A stretch of 37,078 bases of DNA, from the IMG/VR virus record IMGVR_UViG_3300009506_000255, positions 1 to 37,078 of that record. One strand, written 5' to 3'. The position numbers were made by a program, and so were the translations under genes. This document shows positions 22,087 through 29,237 of this stretch, piece by piece (within the stretch, counting starts at the first letter, position 1; every line of letters starts with the position of its first letter). The notes under the pieces were generated by a model that was given only the letters and a program-made list of their open reading frames with translations, searched no databases and was not told the origin of the DNA. The DNA comes from a virus.

Positions 22087-22256
22087 AGTAGCCCCAGAGG
22101 TTAAAGCGTGCCATTCGCTTGAAGAATCCCGTACGACGAGAGCGAGCCATCGGTATGTAGAAGCCCAAGTTGCAGAAGCGAGCCTAACTGGTCAAGAAAC
22201 CCACGATTTTCGAGCGTGCCAGTATATCCCAGCAACCCACAAATCGGGAGCGTGTT
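22087..22256 (+). repeat. TIGR-type array, downstream part (half unit + 4 units)
   Basis: The periodic pattern resumes 8 nt after the tas stop codon with a second-type box AGTAGCCC (22087-22094). Four full units start at 22105, 22141, 22177 and 22213, and an end box AGCGTGTT is at 22249. Spacer pairs include attcgcttga/gtacgacgag, atcggtatgt/aagttgcaga, taactggtca/acgattttcg and agtatatccc/acaaatcggg. The box sequences are the same as in the upstream part, so both belong to one system, on the same strand. The 22080-22289 gap contains nothing else apart from the next ribosome binding site. Confidence 0.88.
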
Positions 22257-22289
22257 AGTGACAAAGGACATTGATGAAAGGATGGTCAG

Positions 22290-22649
22290 ATGAAATTCAG
22301 TTTACAGACGGAGTATGCCATCGAATTGATGGAGCGTCTCAGCCGCAGCGTCAAGACGGCTACTCTGACGGAGTTGTTGGATGGAACGTCCATCGGCAAG
22401 ACATATGCCGAGGTTGTCATCCAGAAACTGCGCGAGGCGGGGCTGGTCCGATCGGTCCGCGGCCGCAAGGGCGGGTACCAGCTCGGCCGGGCGAAAGTGA
22501 CGCTGTGGGACATCATCAACGCGGTGGAAGGTTCTATTAAGCCTGAACGCCAGGTCGTTCCGAGCGTCCAGCGCGGCTATGACGTACTGGCGCAGGGCGT
22601 GGCCAAGAGCCTGGGGGGGGTCTCCCTCCAGGCGCTGGCCCAGGCCTAA
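22290..22649 (+). CDS. Rrf2-family transcriptional regulator
   Basis: 119 aa; ATG 22290 behind GAAAGGATGGTCAG. The winged-helix pattern FSLQTEYAIELMERLSR, then GKTYAEVVIQKLREAGLVRS and RGRKGGYQLGR, is diagnostic of Rrf2 proteins. The three cysteines that bind an Fe-S cluster in IscR/NsrR are absent, so a redox cluster is unlikely. It sits directly after the TIGR-type array and could regulate that locus or the following operon; targets are unknown. Confidence 0.85.
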   Translation: MKFSLQTEYAIELMERLSRSVKTATLTELLDGTSIGKTYAEVVIQKLREAGLVRSVRGRKGGYQLGRAKVTLWDIINAVEGSIKPERQVVPSVQRGYDVLAQGVAKSLGGVSLQALAQA

Positions 22650-22691
22650 CAAGAAGGAACTTCACATCATTGACGAGAAAGGACTTATCGC

Positions 22692-22970
22692 ATGAACGGA
22701 TTGGATGCAATCGATCGGATGCACAACCTACCGCGGAGCAAGGCGGTCTGCGCGGCCATGACACACCCGGCCGAGCATTTCGAACGACCGTCAGGTGAGG
22801 ACGTGACGGAGAAGATCCAGACGAGTCTGAGCTGGATGGCGGCGGACATGGACTTTCGCCGGCGAGAGACGGGCCTGGAGGCCGAGCCTCAGTCGCCGGA
22901 GATGAAGTTGGTACACGACCTGTTGGCTGACTTCGAAGCCGGCAGGATTCGGTGCGTCAAGAAAGAGTGA
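22692..22970 (+). CDS. Small hypothetical protein, 92 aa
   Basis: ATG 22692 behind AGAAAGGACTTATCGC. Acidic, mixed helical (MDFRRRETGLEAEPQSPEMK; VHDLLADFEAGRIRC). No domain recognised; it lies between the Rrf2-like and clamp-loader-like genes. Confidence 0.6.
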   Translation: MNGLDAIDRMHNLPRSKAVCAAMTHPAEHFERPSGEDVTEKIQTSLSWMAADMDFRRRETGLEAEPQSPEMKLVHDLLADFEAGRIRCVKKE

Positions 22971-22988
22971 TTCAGAAAGGGGAAAACG

Positions 22989-23654
22989 ATGGAACCTGTG
23001 ACATTGTATGAGAGAGAACGCCCGCAGTGCCTGGATGAGGTGGTCGGTCAGCAGGCGGCGGTGGCGACGATCAGGGGGTTGGTGGATAAACATTGGGGGG
23101 GCAGAGCCTGGTGGATTTCGGGAGCAAGCGGCACGGGCAAGACGACGTTAGCGCGGATCATTGGCCAGATTGGAGCGGACCCGTTTTTTGTTGAGGAGTT
23201 CGATTCGCCGCAGCCGCTGACGCTGGCGGCGACGAAACAAGATATCGAGGCGGCGATGCACTTGACGGCCTGGGGCAAGGGGGGCCGGGCGTTCATCGTC
23301 AACGAGGCACACGGGTTGTTCAAGCCGGAGATCCGGTGGCTGTTGGGTCTACTCGAGCGGATACCGCGGCACGTGGTGTTCATCTTCACCACGACGACGG
23401 ATGGGCAGGCGCTGTTCCAAGACTTCCAAGGGGACGCGTTGCCCTTACTGTCTCGGTGCACGGAGATCTACCTGGAGGATGGCGAAGAGCAGCAGATCGC
23501 CTTCGCGGAACACTGTTATCATGTCGCACAGCGGGAGGGGCTCGATGGAGAGCCGTTCGAAGCCTACCTGAAGCTGGCGGCGGAGTGTAAATGCAACTGC
23601 AGGAAGATGTTTCAGCGGATCGAGGCGCCGGGTAGTATTGCTGGATCGGAATGA
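22989..23654 (+). CDS. Clamp-loader-like AAA ATPase (DnaX/RFC type)
   Basis: 221 aa; ATG 22989 behind AGAAAGGGGAAAACG. The N-terminus RPQCLDEVVGQQAAV is the classic box II start of DnaX/RFC small-subunit proteins. Walker A is GASGTGKTT (about 44-52). The Walker B equivalent is AFIVNEAHGL, with Asn in place of the usual first Asp. Sensor 1 is FIFTTTT. It is short (no full C-terminal collar domain). It may load a sliding clamp or a helicase for phage replication, or be a degenerate family member. Confidence 0.75.
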   Translation: MEPVTLYERERPQCLDEVVGQQAAVATIRGLVDKHWGGRAWWISGASGTGKTTLARIIGQIGADPFFVEEFDSPQPLTLAATKQDIEAAMHLTAWGKGGRAFIVNEAHGLFKPEIRWLLGLLERIPRHVVFIFTTTTDGQALFQDFQGDALPLLSRCTEIYLEDGEEQQIAFAEHCYHVAQREGLDGEPFEAYLKLAAECKCNCRKMFQRIEAPGSIAGSE

Positions 23655-23673
23655 GGGGGGGGGCATTTTTTGC

Positions 23674-23703
23674 TTGCGGAAGGTTCTACTGGCCGGGTAC
23701 TCT
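23674..23703 (+). promoter_or_regulatory. Candidate promoter ahead of the ParB/methyltransferase operon
   Basis: TTGCGG (23674-23679), 18-nt spacer, TACTCT (23698-23703), in an 83-nt gap that begins with G9 and T6 runs. Directly followed by the dispersed palindrome at 23712, as expected for a repressible promoter. The match to consensus is weak. Confidence 0.3.
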
Positions 23704-23711
23704 ACGCAATC

Positions 23712-23725
23712 ATACGGTTTCGTAG
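23712..23725. promoter_or_regulatory. Copy 3 of dispersed near-palindrome
   Basis: ATACGGTTTCGTAG, with an additional half site CTACG at 23702-23706. It ends 12 nt before the ATG of the first ParB-like gene and overlaps the region just upstream of its ribosome binding site. Confidence 0.5.
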
Positions 23726-23737
23726 AAAGGACCTGGC

Positions 23738-24352
23738 ATGTCGCAACCCACCAAACCGCAGCGTCTTCGCATTGTCTGTAAGGGCTCTCATACTGTCCCC
23801 CTGGACCGCCTCAAGGTGATCCAGGGGGACCTTAAACTATTGGACCCCGAGGAGGCGGCCAAGCTCCGGCGGCGGATCGAGACCAAAGGGTTTGATGCGC
23901 CGTTCTTCGTCTGGAAGAACAAGATCCTGGATGGAACACAGCGGTATCAGGTGCTCCAGGCGATCGCGGCCGACGGCTGGATCATCCCCGATCTGCCGGC
24001 GTGCGAGATCAAGGCGAAGAACCTCAAGGAGGCGAAGGACCGCATTTTGGGTTACATCTCCCAGTTTGGTACGGTTACAGATGAGGGGCTCTACGAGTTC
24101 ATCAGCACGACCGAAGGGATTACTCTGGAGGATCTGAACCTGCCCAATCTCAGTATCCCAGAGTTCGAAGCTGGGTACCTCCAGGACGAGCCGACGACTC
24201 CGACGCCGCAGATTGGTACTGGGGTGGTGACGGAGGAGGCGGTGGAGCGGGCGGCGGAGCAACTTGAGCGCACACCGGGTAGCGAGAAGGAAAAGGTCGA
24301 GGTGACCTGTCCGGACTGCGGCGAAGCCTTCATGGTAGACAAGCCAGTATAG
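23738..24352 (+). CDS. ParB-like nuclease-domain protein 1
   Basis: 204 aa; ATG 23738 behind AGAAAGGACCTGGC. ParB-type N-terminal domain: VPLDRLKVIQGDLKLLD, RIETKGFDAPFFVW, then the signature ILDGTQRYQVLQA (core D-G-xQRY). The C-terminus has a single CPDCGEAF pair. It lacks the HTH domain of chromosome-partition ParB. About half its residues match the next gene, so the two arose by tandem duplication. In phages this domain commonly accompanies DNA methylases. Confidence 0.8.
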   Translation: MSQPTKPQRLRIVCKGSHTVPLDRLKVIQGDLKLLDPEEAAKLRRRIETKGFDAPFFVWKNKILDGTQRYQVLQAIAADGWIIPDLPACEIKAKNLKEAKDRILGYISQFGTVTDEGLYEFISTTEGITLEDLNLPNLSIPEFEAGYLQDEPTTPTPQIGTGVVTEEAVERAAEQLERTPGSEKEKVEVTCPDCGEAFMVDKPV

Positions 24353-24361
24353 GGGGGCATC

Positions 24362-24922
24362 ATGGACAAGACGATCAAAATCGCGTGTAAGGGGTCCAGG
24401 CTGGCGGCGCTTGATAAACTGGAAGTGATCCAGGGCGATCTGAAGGAGCTGAGTCGGGAGAACTATAACAAGCTCCGCAAGCGGATCGAGACCAAGGGTT
24501 TCGACGCGCCGTTGTTTGTCTGGAAGGGCAAGATCCTCGACGGCACGCAGCGGTATCGGGTCCTGACGGCCATGCTAGAGGATGATTGGGTCTTGCCCGG
24601 GGGGAAAGTGCCTGTATGTGATATCAAAGCGAAGGACCTCAAGGAGGCCAAGGAGCGGGTGCTTGGGTATGTGTCGCAGTATGGCAAGGTAACTCACGCC
24701 GGTCTGAACGAGTTCCTCAGTGGGATCGAGGAGCCAGATTTCGAGACGATGAACCTGCCCGAGTTCGACTTCAGCATTTTCGATCGGCTGTACCTGCATC
24801 CGGCCGAGAATCTCCAGGTTCCCAATACCGAGTTGCCGGAAGAGCAGGTGGGTCCGTCAGAGCCGGCCCGGATGGAAGTGATGTGTCCGGCCTGTGGTCA
24901 CGAGTTCACCATTGATCTATGA
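24362..24922 (+). CDS. ParB-like nuclease-domain protein 2 (tandem paralogue)
   Basis: 186 aa; ATG 24362 behind TAGGGGGGCATC. It aligns along its length with the previous protein: LDKLEVIQGDLKEL, RIETKGFDAPLFVWKG, ILDGTQRYRVL, KAKDLKEAKERVLGYVSQYG, and a terminal CPACGHEF. Its stop overlaps the next ATG (ATGA). DNA binding or nicking by the ParB-like domain is possible but unproven. Confidence 0.8.
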   Translation: MDKTIKIACKGSRLAALDKLEVIQGDLKELSRENYNKLRKRIETKGFDAPLFVWKGKILDGTQRYRVLTAMLEDDWVLPGGKVPVCDIKAKDLKEAKERVLGYVSQYGKVTHAGLNEFLSGIEEPDFETMNLPEFDFSIFDRLYLHPAENLQVPNTELPEEQVGPSEPARMEVMCPACGHEFTIDL

Positions 24923-25503
24923 GTGCATCGGTCTACCATACTGCCCTCCAGCGAGGGACGGAATTGGAGGGGGCGGAGCCCTGCCAGCGGGTTGAGGGCC
25001 GGGGTTGCGTGGCGATGGTCAACGACCTCTTATTGGGACCACTGCCTGTGGAGTTTGAGCAGTGCGATGTTTTCTACACCGATCTTCCCTGGCGGGCGGG
25101 GTTCAAGACCTTCGAAAAGCGGGCGGGCAAAGCCGGTAGGGTCTACCAGGACTTCATGAGGGCGGTCAGTCTGGTAGTGGTCCAATTGCGCCATAAGCCG
25201 ATCGTCCTGGTCGCGGGCAAGACAGAGATGCGCCATTTGCCCGCTTGTACGATGCGACCAACAGTTCTCAATGGCGATGATGCCGTGGTAGCCCTCTATG
25301 GCCGGCTGCCTAAACTCGATCTAACGGACAGTTGGAGTATCCTCGATTCTCTGGCGCGGCACTATCAGTGTGTGGGCGATTTCTGTTGCGGGTACGGCCG
25401 GGCGGGCCGGGTGTTCCTCCGCGCGGGTAAGCGGTTCGTCATGAGTGATTACAACGCCAAGTGTATCGGGTTCATCGGAACGTGGTTGAAGGAGAAGCCA
25501 TGA
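24919..25503 (+). CDS. Methyltransferase-like protein (DxPW then CGxG order)
   Basis: 194 aa; ATG 24919 in an ATGA overlap. VFYTDLPWRAGF (DLPW, 55-58) occupies the place of catalytic motif IV, and VGDFCCGYGRAGRVFL (152-167) is a motif-I-like SAM loop after it, followed by KRFVMSDYNAKC. The order IV then I is that of beta-class N4/N6 DNA methylases. L replaces the first P of DPPW and the protein is short, so activity is uncertain. Confidence 0.65.
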   Translation: MSASVYHTALQRGTELEGAEPCQRVEGRGCVAMVNDLLLGPLPVEFEQCDVFYTDLPWRAGFKTFEKRAGKAGRVYQDFMRAVSLVVVQLRHKPIVLVAGKTEMRHLPACTMRPTVLNGDDAVVALYGRLPKLDLTDSWSILDSLARHYQCVGDFCCGYGRAGRVFLRAGKRFVMSDYNAKCIGFIGTWLKEKP

Positions 25504-26123
25504 TCAAGGTTATTGGAGACCACCGGGTCAAGTGCGGCTCGGTAATGGCAGGGATCGACGATTTGATGGGGGGGGCGAAGGCGGATGTGATCTACTCAGA
25601 CCCGCCGTGGGGGCAGGGCAACGTCAAGTACTGGCAGACGATGAACCACAAGCAGACGGGGGCGGCCACCGAGGAGATCAAGTTTGCGGAGTTCCTGAAC
25701 CAGGTCTTCGATATCATTGCCAAGTATGCAGCCGGTCCGGCCCTGATTGAGTATGGCCAGCGTTGGCGGGAGGAGATCGAGGCGCAGGCGAAGCGCATCG
25801 GGTTCAAGATCCTGCTGCGCTGCGAATCCTGGTACCATGGCGGGGGCAAATTGTACCCATTGGACTTCTATGTCATGAGCCGGGGGATCGAGATGAAGAT
25901 TCCCGAGGGTTACGCGGCCGACCTCGGCAAATTGAAGGGGGGGGCGTTTTCTGTCCAGGCGATTGAGCCGTTTGCGGTCCCGGGCGGGATTGTCCTGGAT
26001 CCGATGTGTGGCATGGGCTATACGGCCAGTGCGGCGATGAAGCACGGGATGCGGTTCTATGGGAACGAGTTGAACGCGAACCGCCTGGCCAAGACGATCA
26101 GACGGCTGGAACGGGGCCGATGA
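25500..26123 (+). CDS. Beta-class N4/N6 DNA methyltransferase
   Basis: 207 aa; ATG 25500 overlaps the preceding TGA (ATGA) with GAAGGAGAAGCC upstream. Catalytic YSDPPWGQGN (DPPW 34-37) is followed near the C-terminus by the SAM motif VLDPMCGMGYTASAAM and a GNELNANRL segment. All elements of a compact phage DNA methylase are present. Its partner or recognition site is unknown. It is a likely duplicate, more canonical than the preceding gene. Confidence 0.8.
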   Translation: MIKVIGDHRVKCGSVMAGIDDLMGGAKADVIYSDPPWGQGNVKYWQTMNHKQTGAATEEIKFAEFLNQVFDIIAKYAAGPALIEYGQRWREEIEAQAKRIGFKILLRCESWYHGGGKLYPLDFYVMSRGIEMKIPEGYAADLGKLKGGAFSVQAIEPFAVPGGIVLDPMCGMGYTASAAMKHGMRFYGNELNANRLAKTIRRLERGR

Positions 26124-27322
26124 AGATCTACCGCAACCAGAACGTCTACGATGCAGCGATGGACCGCATCCGGTTCCTGTATGATGAGTTCCCGGAAGTC
26201 ATTTGCTGCAGCAGTGGGGGGAAAGACTCAACGGTGTGCTTTCACTTGTGCTTGCAGGTGGCGAAAGAGATGGGTCGGCTACCGCTACGGGTGATGTGGA
26301 TCGACCAGGAGGCGGAGTGGCAGGGCACGGTCGACTACATGACCGAGATCATGACCCGCGACGACGTCATTCCCATGTGGTACCAGATGCCCATGGTGAT
26401 CACGAACAACGCCAGCAGCTTCGAGCGATATAACTATTGCTGGAAGCCGGAGGATGAGGCGATCTGGGTGCACCCTCAGCATCCCATCTCCATCAAGGAG
26501 AATCGGTTTGGTGAGGTGCGATTCCACAAGCTCTTCGACGCCATTCTCAAGGGCGAGTTCCCTGACACCAAAGCGTGTTTCGTGGGAGGGGTGCGGACCC
26601 AGGAGGCGCCGAAGCGGTTCCTGGCCCTGACGGACACAGCGTTCTACCTGGGGTACACCTGGGGGAAGATCATCAGTAGCAAACGGGGCCACTACACGGC
26701 GTATCCGATCTACGACTGGGAGGTTAAGGACGTCTGGAAGGCGATCCACGATAACGGCTGGCCGTACAATCGCGTCTACGATGAGATGTATCGCTACGGC
26801 CACAACCCGTACGGGATGCGGATTTCGAACTTGCACCATGAGACCTCGATTCAAGATCTGATGCTGGTGCAGGAGATCGAGCCGGAAACCTGGAACCGCG
26901 TGGCGGCGTGGATCGGTGGGGCCAACACGATCAAGCAGTTGAAGACCCGTGCGTTTGCCTGCCCATCCCAGCTACCCTTCATGTTCGACACCTGGGAGTC
27001 ATACGCGGAGCACCTGATCGACAACATCGTGCAGGACGAGAAGAACCGTCAGACACTCCGTAAGAAGTTGGCCGGCCTCCTGAAGGTCTACATTGACCCA
27101 GATGTTCGTAACTCCCTGATGCATGTGGTGATCAACACCGTACTGAGCAGCGACTGGGACTTTACGAAGCTGAAGAACTTCCAGACGAACCCGTCGGTGT
27201 ATTCATACCGCATGTGGCGTCTGGGCCGGCCTCCCCACCAAAGCTGGCTCAAGACCAAGTACATTCCCGAGGAGGCCCGTCCCATGATCGAGCAGACCCT
27301 GAAAGGGAAAGCCTATGAATGA
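26120..27322 (+). CDS. IbrA-like PAPS-reductase-family PP-loop protein
   Basis: 400 aa; ATG 26120 in an ATGA overlap. PP-loop SSGGKDSTVC (31-40) near the N-terminus, then MWIDQEAEWQGTVDYM, GVRTQEAPKRFLAL and YPIYDWEVKDVWKAI. These are features of the phosphoadenosine-phosphosulfate reductase superfamily clade that includes IbrA (DUF3440-containing). It activates a substrate by adenylation; the actual substrate is unknown. The downstream partner is IbrB-like, preserving the ibrA-ibrB pairing known from enteric prophages and islands. Confidence 0.85.
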   Translation: MKIYRNQNVYDAAMDRIRFLYDEFPEVICCSSGGKDSTVCFHLCLQVAKEMGRLPLRVMWIDQEAEWQGTVDYMTEIMTRDDVIPMWYQMPMVITNNASSFERYNYCWKPEDEAIWVHPQHPISIKENRFGEVRFHKLFDAILKGEFPDTKACFVGGVRTQEAPKRFLALTDTAFYLGYTWGKIISSKRGHYTAYPIYDWEVKDVWKAIHDNGWPYNRVYDEMYRYGHNPYGMRISNLHHETSIQDLMLVQEIEPETWNRVAAWIGGANTIKQLKTRAFACPSQLPFMFDTWESYAEHLIDNIVQDEKNRQTLRKKLAGLLKVYIDPDVRNSLMHVVINTVLSSDWDFTKLKNFQTNPSVYSYRMWRLGRPPHQSWLKTKYIPEEARPMIEQTLKGKAYE

Positions 27323-28775
27323 CAAGACCAGCAAGGCCATCGAGGCGATCAAGGACGCTATCGTCTGGGGCAAGGACAAGGTGGCCGTGATTGAGGAGAT
27401 CCGGGAGGAGCTACATCGATTATCCCCGTTGAAGGACCAGCCTGTTGACCGGGTGCGATGGGTGAGGGCAGAACTGGTCGAGCCCAACGACTACAATCCC
27501 AACGCAGTGGCGCGGAAGGAGATGGGGCTGTTGTACGTAAGTATCCGGCAAGACGGATATTGTGTCGGTGTTGAGACGCCTATTTTGTGCGACGACCTCG
27601 TATGGCGGCCAGCAGGAACTCTGAAGGTTGGCGACAAGATTATAGCGTTTGATGAAGAGCCGGTTCCAGGGGCACAATACAAGCACGCTCGAAGGTTTTG
27701 CACGGCCGAAGTTACTCATAATCATAGACAGAGGGATAGGCTGTACCGAGTTATCACGGATCGGGGGGAAGTATTGACAAATGCTGCGCACCCCTGGCTT
27801 GGGCAGCGAATGTGTGGTGATGCGTCTAAGCGAACCCTGCGGTGGATGCAAACGGAAGATCTGCGAGCGGGTGATCTTCTTATGCACTTGGTTGATCCTT
27901 GGGAGCAGGAAACTACTTACGACGCAGGTTGGCTAGCAGGTTTCCTTGATGGCGAAGGGTCCTTGGCGCAGAGCCAAGCAAAGACCCATGCACCTGGGCA
28001 TCGGTTGGCGGCTTACCAGCGACCTGGACCGACAGCAGATCGAATGGCTCGTGAGATTACTGCTAGGGTCTGTGCAACCGTGCGTACGCATGAGCATGAG
28101 AATGAAAAATGGAATGATATGGTCATGGTTAGGGTGGGGCGGATTGGTGAGGTAATGCGTCTCTTGGGATTGGTTCGTCCGGAGCGGTTAATAACCGCTG
28201 GTTATGGGTTCTGGGAGGGTGTTTCCATTGCCCGGGAGGATTGCCGAGCGACCGTGATTGAAGTCCAGGATGCTGGGTTGGGGGATATTGCATCGCTGGC
28301 TACCTCCAGTAGGATGTATATTGCGTCTGGGTTTGCAATGCACAACACTCAACCCATCGTAACGATCTGGGACGAGGAGAAGGGCAAATACGTTATCATC
28401 GATGGTTTCCACCGCTTCTATGTGGGCAAGACCAAGGAGGACATCCAGCAGTTGCTTCAAGGATATCTGCCGATCGTGGTGATTGACAAGCCGATCAATG
28501 ACCGAATGGCCTCGACCGTAAGACACAACCGGGCCCGGGGGGAGCACTCCGTAGGGGGAATGGGCAAGCTGGTCTTCGAGATGCTGGATAACGGTTGGGA
28601 CGACGCAGAAATCTGTAACCAGATGGGTCTGGAACCGGAGGAACTCCTGAAGCTCAAACACATTACGGGTTTCTCGGCCCTATTCAAGAACGTCGAGTAC
28701 AGCAAGGCCTGGGAGACCAAGAAGATGATCCGGATGCGCCTGAAAGCCCAGAAAGGTGCTACCAATGAGGCGTAA
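27315..28775 (+). CDS. IbrB-like ParB-domain protein interrupted by an intein
   Basis: 486 aa precursor; ATG 27315 overlaps the upstream stop by 8 nt. Extein part 1 (1-82) ends ...YVSIRQDGY. Extein part 2 (345-486) begins TQPIVTIWDEE and continues with VIIDGFHRFYVG and RHNRARGEHS. Joined, these give an unbroken IbrB/ParB sequence of 224 aa. The intein (83-344) begins with Cys and ends His-Asn before Thr, as needed for splicing. IbrB works with IbrA as a regulatory pair in enteric bacteria; here the function is unknown. Extein codons match the neighbours, intein codons do not. Confidence 0.88.
   Translation: MNDKTSKAIEAIKDAIVWGKDKVAVIEEIREELHRLSPLKDQPVDRVRWVRAELVEPNDYNPNAVARKEMGLLYVSIRQDGYCVGVETPILCDDLVWRPAGTLKVGDKIIAFDEEPVPGAQYKHARRFCTAEVTHNHRQRDRLYRVITDRGEVLTNAAHPWLGQRMCGDASKRTLRWMQTEDLRAGDLLMHLVDPWEQETTYDAGWLAGFLDGEGSLAQSQAKTHAPGHRLAAYQRPGPTADRMAREITARVCATVRTHEHENEKWNDMVMVRVGRIGEVMRLLGLVRPERLITAGYGFWEGVSIAREDCRATVIEVQDAGLGDIASLATSSRMYIASGFAMHNTQPIVTIWDEEKGKYVIIDGFHRFYVGKTKEDIQQLLQGYLPIVVIDKPINDRMASTVRHNRARGEHSVGGMGKLVFEMLDNGWDDAEICNQMGLEPEELLKLKHITGFSALFKNVEYSKAWETKKMIRMRLKAQKGATNEA
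27561..28346 (+). mobile_element. LAGLIDADG intein within the IbrB-like gene
   Basis: 262 codons in frame. Block A: CVGVETPILCDD then TLKVGDKIIAFDE. Block B: VLTNAAHPWL (TxxxH). Homing endonuclease motif: AGWLAGFLDGEGSLA. Block F/G: IASLATSSRMYIASGFAMHN, followed by the +1 Thr of the extein. The composition is lower in GC and codon use differs from the flanking phage genes. It inserts at the conserved DGY-TQPIV junction of the host protein. Only one clear LAGLIDADG motif is seen, so the endonuclease may be dimeric or decaying. Confidence 0.9.
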
Positions 28776-29214
28776 GATTGATCAAGCAAAACGCGAAGAG
28801 ATGTTCTCGTTCTGGCAGGAACGTCAAAGTGCCAACTATGTGTCAAACAAGGCACAGGTTTCGCGGCGGACCGTGGGCCGGTATCGCGAGCTGGATAACT
28901 GGGACCAACGGCTGGCGAAAATCAAGCAAAAGGCCCAGAAGAAAACGGACGAGACGGCGTCAGAACGGCTGGCTCGTCATGCCCGGCTGGCCAAGGTCCT
29001 GCAGGCCAAGGCGTTCAAAACGCTGGAGAAGTTTGACACGTTTCCAGACGTGAATACCGCGGTACGGGCGATGGAGGTCTCGGTCCGGATGGAGCGGGAA
29101 GCCATGGGTGATGCGGATAGGCTGGAGATCATTTCGCCCCGCGACGAGCGGCCTGTTGAGGAGATCATACAATCGATACGGCGTCTGAACAAGATGTTAG
29201 GGGGGGTTGTTTAG
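28765..29214 (+). CDS. terS: Terminase small subunit-like protein
   Basis: 149 aa; ATG 28765 behind AGAAAGGTGCTACC, overlapping the IbrB-like stop. The N-terminal helix-turn-helix (YVSNKAQVSRRTVGRYRELD) is followed by WDQRLAKIKQKAQKKTDET and a helical oligomerisation region. This HTH-plus-helix plan and the position directly before the large terminase gene make it the packaging-site recognition subunit. The C-terminal NKMLGGVV ends near the TerL start. Confidence 0.75.
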   Translation: MRRKIDQAKREEMFSFWQERQSANYVSNKAQVSRRTVGRYRELDNWDQRLAKIKQKAQKKTDETASERLARHARLAKVLQAKAFKTLEKFDTFPDVNTAVRAMEVSVRMEREAMGDADRLEIISPRDERPVEEIIQSIRRLNKMLGGVV

Positions 29215-29237
29215 CGATTGAGCAACAGCTGTTTGAG

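Noticed and set aside
20555-22256. CRISPR array
   Set aside because: Repeats are only 8-9 nt, of two alternating kinds, with 9-10 nt spacers; no 23-47 nt repeat, no Cas genes and no palindromic repeat.
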